Shown: positions 46,012 to 59,196, numbered from the stretch's first letter. The stretch: 64,000 bases of DNA from Homarus americanus (GCF_018991925.1 NW_024753943.1:302001-366000), one strand, 5' to 3'. Notes: a model not told the origin generated them from the sequence alone. Numbers and translations are program-made.

Positions 46012-46262
46012 AATGTGGTCTCACTAAGAACAGTCTCCACTCAAAGCGTCGCCCCCGAAAATAATAAAATATTCTGATGCTACAAAAAAGATTAAGTCCA
46101 CCATCATTCTATTTCTCTTCCATCCATCATCAAAGACCAATTCTTCCTGAGGACAGCTTATTCAACTTTTGTGAAGGAGAGGACTCATCCATCACCCGTC
46201 TACTGGAAGAGTGAAAGAAGTGGTTATTACAGGAAAGTAATTACGTACAGGTAAGTCACACA
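46012..46262. other. Spacer
   Basis: Unique AT-rich DNA. Confidence 0.5.
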
Positions 46263-46522
46263 GATAGGTTATATAGGTAGGTCGAATAGGTAGGTCATAT
46301 GCATAGGTAGGTCATGCGGGTAGGTCATATGCATAGGTAGGTCAAGCGGGTAGGTCATATAGGTAGGTCACGACGATAGCTCGCACAGGTAGGTCATATA
46401 GGTAGGTGATGCAAGTAAGTTATATAGGAAGGTCATGTGGGTAGGTCAAGCGGGTAGGTCAAATAGGTAGATCAAGAAGATAACTCATATAAGAAGCTCC
46501 CACAGGTAGGTCATGCAAGTAG
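46263..46522. repeat. Degenerate GTAGGTCATATAG repeat
   Basis: A 12 to 13-bp unit, GGTAGGTCATATA, with GTAGGTCAAGCGG and GTAGGTCATGCGG variants, about 20 copies. Moderately decayed. Confidence 0.9.
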
Positions 46523-47787
46523 ACTATCCAACTCATAACTAACTTACACTCCAATATCTACAGTAATTACCCAAGGATTAATGACCACACCAAGTACCGA
46601 TTACCAAGTCCATCACACGTGAAGAACTACGGACAGTGGTGTCAATGGCTGTACGTGGTTACTCAGGGTATATTAGTGCGTGTTTATAAAGTTACGAGGG
46701 TAATTGAAAGATAAATTGAATACGTTAGGATTACTTCACAAAGGTAATCACTATATTATCTTACAAACTATATACATTGAGTCACTCCCTATGAAGAATC
46801 TATTGTATTATAAAAAAAATATATATATATATAATTCCCCCCATAAACTATTCACTCTTCGTTCTCCATTGTCATCTTGTGGTGAGGAATTAAATGTTTC
46901 CCGAGCAACAGAAAGAGACAGAATATTATCAAGTGTTCGGTCTTTCTTCCCTATACGGCCGCACTCACCACCAAGTGAATCTGTAAGTGTATTCCTCTAT
47001 TCTATATGTACACCGATATTTAGGTACACATATTCACATGTGCACTAAGTTGAGGTGAAGGTCGGTATCATGTGTACAAGTGCTTTAACGAAAGAATTCA
47101 TATTAATACCTTTCATATAATTATCGACTCTTAAAATTAATGCCCAAGAATGAAAGGCAATTCTTGTCTTAAATAAGTATATAATTTATTCTGGTATATT
47201 GGACAGAAGTTAATTATAAGAAATCCCTTTATAATTTATACTGTATTATATATTGTGTAATTCTGGGATATAGTTTCTATGCTAACAACCAAGTGCCCCT
47301 CTTAATTAAACGCATATGCTTCAATATACAGGGTACACGAGGCGGGTGAACCGAGTTTTAGACGTCAAGAAATAAGTTATTCTGTGATGTCAACTGTGTT
47401 TCACCTGATATCAACATCATAATTAATATCTACACTCAGGTTTATTCCCCACAACACGTGAATAATCTAGTTCATTTCTCTTGCAGGGAGACGTACCGAT
47501 CCACCCAGCCATTATCCTCAACTCACTGTGCTAATCCTTCCAACTCTCAAATATTAATAAATTCTAACTGTTTTTCTGACTTTTGTATAATTCTGGTAAA
47601 CTCACGACCTAATATGACCAATCCAGACTTCCTCTTGATCCCTGACTCACTAACTCATCCAGACATGTCCAAAAAAAATCTGGTTATTTTTAAACTCGTA
47701 TTCAGTTCACCATTTCCTTTGAAACTACCAACTGTTAACATCCTGAGAAAGTTAATATATATCAAAAACATCCATCAACATTACAGT
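46523..47787. other. Unique DNA, no gene seen
   Basis: One of the longest repeat-poor stretches, AT-rich, with a short TA run at 46809-46833. Frames at 46704-47048 and 47458-47823 show no domain. Confidence 0.5.

Positions 47788-47819
<32 letters not shown>
47788..47819. repeat. (CA)n microsatellite
   Basis: Pure CA run. Confidence 0.97.
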
Positions 47820-47822
<3 letters not shown>

Positions 47823-48200
47823 AAACATCCGACGTATAATTTTCATCATGAGAGCCAAAGACCTATAATTGCCGTGTACATTTTCTACACTAAGGTGAAC
47901 TCCACATTATAGCGAGGTTTAAACAGATTATTAAGGCAGCTTATTACAACAAGTACGTAATTACCAGACATAATGACGCGGAGTTAGGAGGGCAGGTAAA
48001 AATTTGTCAATGCTTTGTTCGTTGGTGATTAAGGTATGGCATGGCGGGGAATAATCCAGGTGTGTTTGTGTGTGACTGCTCCTGGGTCAAAGTTCACCTG
48101 AGGTTTTTTTATATATTAGAAGGAGGGTCGAGTGGCACGGGACACTCAGGTGATGACAGGTGGCACCAAGTGATGGACACCCGTGATGGAAACTCCGAAC

Positions 48201-48202
<2 letters not shown>
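47820..48202. other. Unique DNA
   Basis: No gene seen. Confidence 0.5.

Positions 48203-48245
<43 letters not shown>
48203..48245. repeat. (CA)n microsatellite
   Basis: Pure CA run of about 43 bp. Confidence 0.97.
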
Positions 48246-48247
<2 letters not shown>

Positions 48248-48375
48248 GTAGGCTACACTAACAAACACAGAGAATGAACCAGAGGGGAGCATCAGGTTGC
48301 CAAGTGAGGGTTATATTGTTATATTAAAAGCGAGCGTTGAGTGAACAGCGGCCCTGATCAATATGAGAGGTCACG

Positions 48376-48479
48376 CCTCCACCTCCCTCCACACACACCT
48401 CCACCCCTCCCCTCCACCCACCAACCTCCCCACAACACACACCTCCACCCTTTACCAACCCCTACCCCCACCCCCCCAC
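48376..48479. repeat. C-rich tract
   Basis: CCACCTCC, CACACACCTCCACCC and CCCCTACCC words with no fixed period, ending in two long C-runs. Confidence 0.75.
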
Positions 48480-48585
48480 AGACCACCACGTCGCACCTGC
48501 CATCCTGATAATTAATAATTTGATTTCATAGATATATTCCATTAGCGTGCAACAAATAATATATACTGGCATACAATATATACTG

Positions 48586-49124
<539 letters not shown>

Positions 49125-49156
49125 TATATAAGAGAGTGACGTTTTTCAGTTCAGCC
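49125..49156 (+). promoter_or_regulatory. TATA box plus arthropod initiator-like motif
   Basis: TATATAAG at 49125-49132 is followed by TCAGTTCAGCC at 49146-49156. TCAGT is the arthropod initiator consensus, and a second TCAG places +1 at 49153, 28 bases after the first T of the TATA box, which is the usual spacing. A donor-like GTATGTAAG follows at 49163-49171. No gene downstream is identified; the 895-bp array starts immediately after. Inference only. Confidence 0.25.
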
Positions 49157-49171
49157 TGTGTATGTATGTAA

Positions 49172-50066
49172 GACACCCAGTACTACTTCACCTCTCGTAG
49201 CTACAACACCCCTAACTACATCACCTCTCGTAGCTACAACACTCAAAACTACTTCACCTCTCGTAGCTACAACACTCAAAACTACTTTACCTCTCGTAGC
49301 TACAACACCCTAAACTACTTCACCTCTCGTAGCTACAACACTCACTACATCACCTCTCGTAGCTACAACACTCACTACTCCACCTCTCGTAGCTACAAAC
49401 ACCTAAACACTTCTCGTAGCTACAACACCCTAAACTACTTCAACTTCTCGTAGCTACAACACTCACTACATCACCTCTCGTAGCTTCAACACCCAGTACT
49501 ACTTCACCTCTAGCTTCAACACCTCACTACATCACCTCTCATAGCTACAACCTCACTACATCACCTCTCGTAGCTACAACACCTAAACTACTTCACCTCT
49601 CATGCTACATCCTCTCACCTACAACACCTAAACACTTCACCTCTCATGCTCACCACCTCTGTACCTCTCGTGCTACAACACCCAAACATCACCTCTCACC
49701 GTCCACTACATTACGTAGCTACAACACCCAAACTTCACCACTGTCTACAACACCCCAAACTACATCACCTCGTAGCAAACAACCACCAGCTACAACACCC
49801 AACTACATCACCTCTCTAGCTACAACACCAACTACTTACCACTCGTAGCTACAACACTTAACTACATCACCTCTCGTAGCTACAACACCCAAACTACTTA
49901 TTTCACCTCTTCGTAGTTACAACACCCTAAACACCCTCGTAGCTACAACACCTCTAAACTACATCACCTCTCAGCTACAACACCCCAACTACATCACTCT
50001 CCTCCCCAAACTACATCACCTCTCGTAGCTACAACACCCTAACTACTTCACCACTCGTAGCTACAC
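49172..50066. repeat. 33-bp minisatellite, about 28 copies
   Basis: Unit contains ACTACATCACCTCTCGTAGC and TACAACACTCAAA, with spacing of exactly 33 bp in the first copies. The palindrome GTAGCTAC occurs in each full unit. The first 200 bp are regular; 49380-50000 contains many truncated units. Confidence 0.95.
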
Positions 50067-50114
50067 CTCCCTGGTCACCAACTATCCGTGCAGAACAACA
50101 CAGACGCCCCCTGC
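50067..50114. other. Spacer
   Basis: Short unique stretch. Confidence 0.5.
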
Positions 50115-50138
50115 CACACACACACACACACACACACT
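50115..50138. repeat. (CA)n microsatellite
   Basis: Pure CA. It faces a (GT)n run 53 bp downstream and could pair with it. Confidence 0.95.
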
Positions 50139-50188
50139 ATCTATTGTTCAGATAAGAATGACTCGCTCCACCATAGTATCCCCCTAAC

Positions 50189-50190
<2 letters not shown>

Positions 50191-50231
<41 letters not shown>
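50191..50231. repeat. (GT)n microsatellite
   Basis: Pure GT run of 40 bp. Confidence 0.97.
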
Positions 50232-50232
<1 letters not shown>

Positions 50233-50733
50233 TATGGCTGGGAATTTTCCTTTCACTCTTACTATCATACACCAGAAGTTCTATACACATGGGAGCCTTT
50301 ATACCACTAGCACACGAGGTATTCTTGGACCAATGACACACTAGGTATTATTGGACGGGAGGAAATTGATTTGAAATACTGTTATATGAGGCTTCAATAA
50401 TCACCACTACACCACTAAACTAATCCTTACCTGAGTGATGAAATAATGCCATTGAACAGGTAGACATTATGCGGACAGGACATACTACACAAATATTTAC
50501 AGCCTACAAAAAGTCTGTTTAAATGTTAATTGCATTACAAATTTTCAAACGTTCGGGTACGGAATGTTGGATTAATTAAGGCTCTGATTATTAATTCCGT
50601 TAATTCACAGTTTATGTAAAGAAACTGTAACAGAATTTCCATATTTTATGTTAAAGCACCAAGCTCTTTAAAATATTCCTGCATAAGTAAACAGGTATAT
50701 CTGTATGTGTTATTTATGTATACATTAGTGAGT

Positions 50734-50734
<1 letters not shown>
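50232..50734. other. Unique DNA, no gene seen
   Basis: AT-rich; nothing found. Confidence 0.5.

Positions 50735-50790
<56 letters not shown>
50735..50790. repeat. (GT)n microsatellite
   Basis: GT run followed by ATATACCGTATATACAGTAT. Confidence 0.97.
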
Positions 50791-50795
<5 letters not shown>

Positions 50796-50867
50796 CCGTA
50801 TATACAGTATAATGAACTGAAGAAGGTCAAGTGAGGAACAAAAAAGTTGAGTAGATCAATCTATCTT

Positions 50868-51010
50868 CTGGAACAACCACATCTGGAACAACCACATCTG
50901 GAACAACCACATCTGGAACAACCACATCTGGAACAACCACATCTGGAACAACTACATCTGGAACAACCACATCTGGAACAACCACATCTAGAACAACTAT
51001 ATCTGGAACA
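50868..51010. repeat. 15-bp minisatellite, about 9.5 copies
   Basis: Unit CTGGAACAACCACAT; the first six copies are identical, and the later ones have ACTACAT, CTAGAAC and ACTATAT changes. Confidence 0.96.
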
Positions 51011-51085
51011 TTGTTATTTTAAATAGAAACCAAGGAATTTAAAACATAATACTTCACAAAACAGTAGTTCATGTCCTTGCCAATG
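51011..51085. other. Spacer
   Basis: Unique DNA. Confidence 0.5.
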
Positions 51086-51154
51086 TGACGTCATTAAAGT
51101 TAGATCTCAGCCTATGACGTCATTAGTCTTCGATCTTACTAGCTCATGACGTCA
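51086..51154. promoter_or_regulatory. Cluster of three CRE octamers TGACGTCA
   Basis: Perfect palindromic TGACGTCA at 51086-51093, 51115-51122 and 51147-51154, spaced 29 and 32 bp (about three helical turns). CREB/ATF proteins bind this octamer. The sequence between the sites is only loosely similar (AGATCTCA, CGATCTTA), so the cluster might be a decayed three-copy repeat or a true enhancer. No promoter is recognised nearby. Confidence 0.5.
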
Positions 51155-51924
51155 CCCATCAGTTCCTTGCCAGCAGGACGGCATCCGAGAGGCAGACAGA
51201 GGCTGGTGGGTGTAAGGTCGTGTTTCTGGTGGCCTACTTGTGGGTGCTGAACCTTGTTGCACTTCACCTCCACCTCGTAAAAGATTCAAGCACGTCCTCT
51301 TCACATAAAGTTTTCAGTGATGTCCTCTAAGGTCACCATGTTATTTGTAGGTTCTTGTGAGTCTAAAAATAACAGTATATCTAAACTCAGTAGAATTCTA
51401 TCGTATATTTTAATACTTCCTTCTCTTATTAACATTAAAATCAGATGCAGTAGCGTAATTCATTCTCCCATTATTTCCGGCTTACGTATTTTAGTATTAA
51501 CATCAACATTAAAATCAATCTACGCTTCACACATCACTAAGGTATGTTTAGTTCAACGGGAATAAAGATTATGAACTACATATAAGAAGCATTAACTCCC
51601 AGGGAAACAGTTTATCATGTATATATATTAATTTTATCCTCAAATCTATCCTGTAACCCTGAATAAACGGATTGAACCCCTCAGAAACTTATATTCTCTT
51701 CATTATACTTTACGTCTAGTCAGAGGAATACCGTGAGGAAATATATTGATCTTTTCCTCACATTCTCTCGTTGTTTCGTCTCCTCAATGTAATGTAGAGG
51801 AAGAAACAGTACAGTATTGAGAGAGAGAGTGTGGAAGTCATTCTGCTTACTCGTGGTGTGGAAAAGTGACATGCTTGTGGTGTTGTTGATGCTGGTGTTG
51901 GCGTTTGGTGTTGGTGATGATGGT

Positions 51925-51925
<1 letters not shown>
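51155..51925. other. Unique DNA, no confirmed gene
   Basis: GC-balanced to 51310, then AT-rich. An 82-codon frame (51317-51565) shows no domain. Confidence 0.45.

Positions 51926-51964
<39 letters not shown>
51926..51964. repeat. (TG)n microsatellite
   Basis: Pure TG run. Confidence 0.97.
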
Positions 51965-53310
<1,346 letters not shown>

Positions 53311-53390
53311 ACACCATTACCATCACCCACACCATCACCTACCACAACCACCACACACTATTATCATCACCTACCACCACCACCACCACA
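53311..53390. repeat. (ACC/ATC)n imperfect repeat
   Basis: ACCATCACC and CACCACCAC words. Confidence 0.85.
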
Positions 53391-53572
53391 TAAACACATT
53401 CCTCGGTTGTCTCTTTTACTGTAAACTTAATTCTGGAAATAAATCAGATAATAGTGGCCATGTTAGTATCAACCCTCGCTTCCTAACCTGGCCATGACGG
53501 GTGTTCATTTTCGTCGCCCAGGAGTTTGTTACGGGGTGGTAGGAGGAGAGTAGAGAGTAATTGTGTGTTATT

Positions 53573-53573
<1 letters not shown>
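53391..53573. other. Spacer
   Basis: Unique DNA. Confidence 0.5.
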
Positions 53574-53623
<50 letters not shown>

Positions 53624-53636
53624 AGACAGACAGACA
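53574..53636. repeat. (CT)n then (CAGA)n microsatellite
   Basis: CT run to 53621, then three to four ACAG tetramers. Confidence 0.96.
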
Positions 53637-53763
53637 ATAAGCATACGCGACTTTCTGGATGATATTTAACTCAGATATTTACAGTAATCTCGCAATATTC
53701 GTTTTAGTACATAACAAAATCTTCTCTTTGTTGAACGAAATTGTCCATAATTTTTGGCCAGTT
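53637..53763. other. Spacer
   Basis: Unique AT-rich DNA. Confidence 0.5.
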
Positions 53764-54277
53764 CTAGAGTGTGTTCATCACCACCATCTAGAGTGTGTTC
53801 ATCACCACCATCTAGAGTGTGTTCATCACCACCATCTAGAGTGTGTTCATCACCACCATCTAGAGTGTGTTCATCACCACCATTCTAGAGTGTGTTCATC
53901 AACACCATCTAGAGTGTGTTCATCACCACCATCTAGAGTGTGTTCATCACCACCATCTAGAGTGTGTTCATCACCACCATCTAGAATGTGTTCATCACCA
54001 CCATTCTAGGGTCTAGAGTGTGTTCATCACCACCATCTAGTGTGTGTGTCTATCACCACCATCTAGAGTGTGTTCATCACCACCATCTAGAGTGTGTTCA
54101 TCACCACCATCTAGAGTGTGTTCATCACCACCATCTAGAGTGTGTTCATCACCACCATCTAGAGTGTGTTCATCACCACCATCTAGGGTGTGTTCATCAC
54201 CACCATTCTAGAGTGTGTTCATCACCACCATCTAGAGTGTGTTCATCACCACCATCTAGAGTGTGTTCATCACCACA
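53764..54277. repeat. 24-bp minisatellite, about 21 copies
   Basis: Core CTAGAGTGTGTTCATCACC followed by ACCAT. Because 24 is divisible by three, plus-strand frames (53659-54009, 53988-54323) read LECVHHHH repeats and, after single-T insertions near 53883, 54003 and 54207, SRVCSSPP repeats. The frame changes within the array argue against a protein. An irregular joint lies at 54000-54055. Confidence 0.96.
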
Positions 54278-54355
54278 AATCCCGAAGATCTATGAGGCCG
54301 ACGCGATAGTTGTTGACAAATGACAGAAGTTTGTGTCTTCATATAAAACTGTGCC
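54278..54355. other. Spacer
   Basis: Unique DNA. Confidence 0.5.
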
Positions 54356-54405
54356 GGGGGGAGGGGGGAGGGGGGAGAGGGGGGGGGGGAGGGGAGGGGA
54401 GGAGG
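54356..54405. repeat. G-run tract
   Basis: G-runs of 4 to 10 separated by single A bases; a strong quadruplex candidate on the plus strand. Confidence 0.9.
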
Positions 54406-54665
54406 CTGGCGATACCACCTCCTTGTTTTTATTTTCCTTCCCTCTTCACTCTCTCCAGCCTCCTGAACTCTCCCTTCTCTTAACTGCCTTTCTTTTCCCC
54501 AGTCCCTCTGCCTCTCCTCTCTACCTCCATCCCCCTCTCCATCCCTCCCTCCCCTATCCGTTCACTCTTTTTTTTTTAAGCTTCCTCTTCCCCTTCTCGT
54601 CTGTTGTCTGTCTCCCCTCTGCGTCTTCTTAAAAACTCCCTCTTCAACCCTACCCTGTCACGCCT

Positions 54666-54706
<41 letters not shown>

Positions 54707-55734
54707 ACCTTCCTTCTGTTATTTTTCGTTTCTATTTATCCTCCATCCTCTTCGTCTCTCTCCCCTTTCTTCCCTCTGTTTTTGCGACGCCTTTCTTTCT
54801 CTCCTTTACGCCTTCCTCACCATTCATTGCTCGTCACTTGTTCGGATTCTTCTTAATTTCCTTTTGTTCCTTGTGTCCAGTCTCTCTTTCACTTTCCCCC
54901 TTTCCTTTACTTATTCCATATTCTCTTTCTATATATCTCTCTTGTTTCATCTTTCATTCCTCCTCTTTCGTTATACTAGATTTTCTTTTATTTATTTTTA
55001 CTTTCTTTTCCGATGGATAGACAGTCGCTTCTCCTTCACTGCTTTCCCATTTTTCTTAGCTTTCTTTCCTTTCCTTTTTCTCTCTCTTCCATTTCTCTTC
55101 ATTCATCTACAATCCATTAATTCAATTTACTCCTTTTCCGCCATTATTTTTCCATCCCTTTCCTTAAATCCTTTCCTTTTGTCATCATATTTTCCCTTTT
55201 CTTGTTTCTCTTCTTCAATTCCTTCATTTTTCCTTCTCATTATCATCATTTTGTTTCGTTTTCAATTCTTTTTCTACTTCTTCTATCAATTTTGTTGGCG
55301 AGTTTTATTCTCCCTTCCTTCTCCCACTATTTATTTCATGTTCTCCCTCCTTCCCTCCTCTCTTCCTTCCCTTATTTCTAAAATGGATTCAACCTCTCTC
55401 TCTATTTCTTTCCTTCCTCCCTCCTCCCTCTCCACTTGCCCTAAACCACCCTTCGTCTTCTTGCCCTTATCCTCCCTTCTCTTCTCCCCTCCCTCCCTCC
55501 CCTTTCTCCTTCTCGTCTTCATCTCTCCTCTTCCCCCTTTCCCCCCTCCTCCTCCTTCCTCCTCCTCCTCCTCTGGCGGCAGAACAGAGACGTGACTTGA
55601 CTTGGTCGATCTATGCTGCTGAGTCCCTTACCTCCCTGCCCACCCTCTACCCTCCCCCCTGCTCCACCCTCTGCCCTCCCTGCCACCCTACCTCCCCTGC
55701 TCCACTCCTTACCACACCCCTCACACCAGGCTAG
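54406..55734. repeat. 1.3-kb pyrimidine-rich region
   Basis: Plus strand is mostly C/T throughout, with a pure (CT)n at 54670-54704 and CTC triplets at 55547-55574. No regular period. Frames of 99 to 243 codons (for example 54864-55595, Phe/Ser/Leu-rich) follow from the composition. It may contain a very long polypyrimidine run ahead of an acceptor, but no exon is evident. Confidence 0.85.
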
Positions 55735-56013
55735 AGGAGGAGGAAGGGGAAGAGGAGGAGAAGGAGAAGAGGAGGACGAAGGAGGAGGAGGAGGAAGGAT
55801 GTAGGGAAAAGGAAAAATGGAGAGGAGGAGAATGAGGCTAAGATGAGGAGGAGAAGGAAAATGAGGAAGTGGGAGGAAGGAGGAGGAGGACGAAAAGAAG
55901 GAGGGAAGGAGAAGGGGAAGAGGAGGAGGAAGAGGAAGAGGAAGAGGAGGAGGAAGTGGAGGAGGAAGTGGAAGAGGAGGAGAGGAGGAGAAGGAGGAAG
56001 AGGAGGAGGAGGA
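55735..56013. repeat. Purine-rich (GGA)n-like tract
   Basis: Plus strand nearly all A/G with GAGGAGGAAG words. It directly follows the pyrimidine-rich region, so strand composition switches here, and the two segments can pair imperfectly. Confidence 0.9.
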
Positions 56014-56019
56014 ACAAAT

Positions 56020-56022
<3 letters not shown>

Positions 56023-56090
<68 letters not shown>
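56023..56090. repeat. (CA)n microsatellite, 68 bp
   Basis: Pure CA run. Confidence 0.97.
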
Positions 56091-56094
<4 letters not shown>

Positions 56095-56138
56095 CACCTC
56101 CACTACCATTATTGAGTCAAGGATGACTGATTCTACTG
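56091..56138. other. Spacer
   Basis: Short unique stretch. Confidence 0.5.
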
Positions 56139-56769
56139 GCCTACTGATCTCACTGACCAACTGATCTCACTTGATCTACTGATGTCAATAACCTACGATC
56201 TCACTGACCTACTGATATCACTGACCTACTGATCTCACTGACCTCACTGATCTCACTGACCCACTTGATATCACTGACCCAAGTACTGATCTCACTGACC
56301 TACTGATCTCTAACTGATCTACTGACCTACTGGTATCACTGACCTACTGATATCACTGACCTACTGATATCACTGACCTACTGATCTCATGACCCACTGA
56401 TCTCACTGACTACTGATCTACTGACCTACTGGTATCACTGACCTACTGATATCACTGACCTACTGACACTGACCTCACTGACCTACTGATCTCACTGACC
56501 TACTGATCTCACTGACCTACTGATCTTACTGACCTACTGGTATCACTGACCTACTGATCTCACTGACCTACTGATATCACTGACCTACTGATCTCACTGA
56601 CCTACTGATCTCACTGACCTACTGATCTTACTGACCTACTGGTATCACTGACCTACTGATATCACTGACCTACTGATCTCACTGACCTACTGATCTCACT
56701 GACCTACTGATCTCACTGACCTACTGATCTCACTGACTTACTGATCTCACTGACCTACTGATCTCACTG
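56139..56769. repeat. 17-bp minisatellite, about 37 copies
   Basis: Unit CTGACCTACTGATCTCA, with GATATCA, GGTATCA and GATCTTA variants that follow one another in repeating order in places (for example 56505-56590 and 56590-56680), suggesting block duplication. Residual copies continue to about 56806. Confidence 0.96.
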
Positions 56770-56854
56770 GTTACCCTAAACTGACCTGTGACCTGATCTC
56801 ACTGACCCCAAACTTCACTCACTGAATCACTATACCTGTATATAATTATTATAC
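56770..56854. other. Spacer
   Basis: Array remnant, then AT-rich DNA. Confidence 0.5.
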
Positions 56855-57158
56855 ACCCCCTTACCTTATCCCTCATCCCCCCACCTCATCCCTCCCACCA
56901 TCCCCCCTACCACTCATCCCCCCGACTCCTCCTCCCCTATCCTTCATCCCCTACCCCTCATCCCCCTACCCATCATCCCACCCACCTTCTCCCTACCCAC
57001 CCCCACCCCTCATCCCCTACCCCTCTACCCTCATCCCTCCACCTTCCATCCCCTACCCTCAGCCCCCACCCTCTCACTCACCCCTTATGCCCCCACCCAT
57101 CATCCCTCTACCCTCATCACCCCCACCTCTCATCTCCCCACCCATCATCCCCCCCACC
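56855..57158. repeat. C-rich degenerate repeat
   Basis: CCCCTACCCCTCATCC and CCCACCCATCATCC words of about 14 to 18 bp, roughly 18 copies, with no stable period. Confidence 0.88.
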
Positions 57159-57490
57159 GACCATAACAACAGTGCCACCATCGCTGTAACGTGTGGCCGT
57201 CACTGTGGGCCGCCAAGCACGTACAACACCACCAAATACTGCTGTTCTATTTCTGTATAAATGCTGAAATAAACACCCAGCCTATCTCCCTTCTCGTCCC
57301 TTCCCTTATTCCCTTCTACCTCTCCTCCCTTCCCTTATTCTCCTCTACTTCCTCTCCTACCTTATTCCTTCACTTCCTCCCTCCTTCTCCCTCCAGATGA
57401 AAAAAAAAAGGAAGAAAAAATTCCTTGTAGCCAAATACCCTTCAATATATGCAGGAATTTCAACATGCAAATGCAAACGGGTTCAGCAAC

Positions 57491-57491
<1 letters not shown>
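57159..57491. other. Unique DNA, pyrimidine-rich part
   Basis: C/T-rich at 57285-57395, then an A-run at 57401-57409. No gene seen. Confidence 0.5.

Positions 57492-57564
<73 letters not shown>
57492..57564. repeat. (CA)n microsatellite, 73 bp
   Basis: Pure CA run. Confidence 0.97.
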
Positions 57565-57566
<2 letters not shown>

Positions 57567-57573
57567 CGGACTC

Positions 57574-57628
57574 TAACCTAACCTAACCTAACATAACCTA
57601 ACCTAACCTAACCTAACCTAACCTAACC
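57574..57628 (-). repeat. Interstitial telomere-type (TTAGG)n, about 11 copies
   Basis: CCTAA repeats on the plus strand with one CATAA variant, in the same orientation as the run at 10874-10951 and 9 bp after a (CA)n run. Confidence 0.95.
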
Positions 57629-57930
57629 ACCAACCCGTGTAAAATGCTGAATAAACATTTCACTCTGATGAAATTCCGAACATAAATACGTTGGAGGGGA
57701 AGTTTCACTAAATACTTACCTAATGAGCAGTGTGTGTGTAAGCTGGCCGTCATTAGCGAACCCTCTCACTCAAACACAAGTCTTCCATCTTCACTATTAT
57801 CGTCATTATCGTCATCATTATCATCATTATCATCATCATCCTATTTACTGATACAATAGAGTAACTGTGTCATTTTGGCTGAGTAATTTATGATTATTTA
57901 TGCAATTTTTTCCCCTTCAAAAATCCTAAT
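57629..57930. other. Unique DNA with an (ATC)n patch
   Basis: ATC/GTC triplets at 57793-57842. No gene seen. Confidence 0.55.
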
Positions 57931-58222
57931 CATTTTCTGTTTTCATATGTAACTTCCTACAACAACGTCATCCATTTTCTATAACTTCCTACAACAATGT
58001 CATTCATTTTCTATAACTTCCTACAAGAACGTCATCCATTTTCTATAACTTTCTACAACAACGTCATTCATTTTCTATAAGTTCCTACAAGAACGTCATC
58101 CATTTTCTATAACTTCCTACAACAATGTCATCCATTTTCTATAACTTCCTACAACAACGTCATCCATTTTCTATAACTTCCTACAACAACGTCATCCATT
58201 TTCTATAATTTTCTACAACAAG
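57931..58222. repeat. 32-bp minisatellite, about 9 copies
   Basis: Unit contains CATTTTCTATAACTTCCTAC and AACAACGTCATC; measured spacing is 32 bp. Variants are AATGTCATT, AGAACGTC and TAAGTTCC. Confidence 0.96.
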
Positions 58223-58716
58223 TTGGAGAAAGGAAAGAAAAATAAGGAAAAAATAATTATTGTTCTGTTATTCTTTATGGTTTCACTCTCATTTTATTTC
58301 ACTATTTTATTCCAGTTTTTATTTTATATTATTCAAGTGATTTAATTTTTTTTTCTATTTATTCATTTCTTTATAAATTTTAATCTATATTTTAATATAT
58401 TTGTATTTTTTAGCTTATTTTCTGATTTATTTGAATTAATTTACGTTTGTTGGTTAATAACGTTTTTTTTTCAGAAATTTTATCCTAAATAAAAATAAAT
58501 AATAATTACCGTTTCATTGTTGATGTTCTGACTATAATATTTATGTAATTGTATTTTTTATTAGATATTTTTATTTTTTCCTCCGTTGGTGAGTTAAGCC
58601 TTTACAGGTAATTCAACCCTAAAATAAAAAAAAGATATGTTATTGTATGTGGTTTAGTAAAAAAAAAAAAAAAGAAGCAATTAGATTAATTTGTTACAAT
58701 GTTTTGATTCTATAAC
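58223..58716. other. Very AT-rich DNA
   Basis: T/A-rich throughout with A-runs at 58624-58634 and 58659-58673. No gene seen. Confidence 0.6.
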
Positions 58717-58820
58717 TGACAATCGCTGACTCTCTCTGACTATCTCTGACTCTACCACTGACTCTCTCTGACTATCACTGACTCTATCACCGACTCTAAC
58801 ACCCTGACCAGCTCTCTGAC
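58717..58820. repeat. CTGACTCTCT degenerate repeat
   Basis: TGACTCTCTC, TGACTATCTC and TGACTCTATCAC words every 10 to 15 bp. Confidence 0.85.
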
Positions 58821-59196
58821 TTTATCTTTCTGCCTAAGGATATGACACCGTATAAAACTATATACAGACTAAATATCACAATATGGTTTACGTGTTGACT
58901 GACAAATTTTCCTCCTCAGGCAGCGAATAATAACAGCCTCGTCGATCAAGGAGGTCACATGAGTTCCTGTACCTTAATCACAGAACGAGCTGCTGGAGGC
59001 GTAACAAAAATCAAACCCGAGAAACAACTAAAAGTAAACAGAAACTGAAACCTCGGACAATATTACAGTGTCTTCCTTCAACCAGACAGGATTGACATTA
59101 AGAAAACGTACCCATGCAGAAGAAAAAAAAACCTAAGCAGGATAAACTCATTTAATACAGAGAAATTTTTGTTTAGATGGCTTCAAAAGTCAGTTT
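58821..59196. other. Unique DNA
   Basis: AT-rich; no gene seen. Confidence 0.5.

Noticed and set aside
49172..50066. CRISPR-like array
   Set aside because: Repeat and supposed spacer are the same in each copy, as in a minisatellite; the sequence is eukaryotic and there are no cas genes. The same holds for the 33-bp array at 60944-61773.
53659..54323. His-rich repeat protein (LECVHHHH)
   Set aside because: Single-base insertions switch the frame to SRVCSSPP inside the array; it lies among non-coding arrays and has no signal peptide or ending typical of a gene.
54864..55595. 243-codon Phe/Ser/Leu-rich frame resembling a membrane protein
   Set aside because: Caused by the pyrimidine-rich strand, in which stop codons are rare; hydrophobicity is a consequence of T-rich codons.
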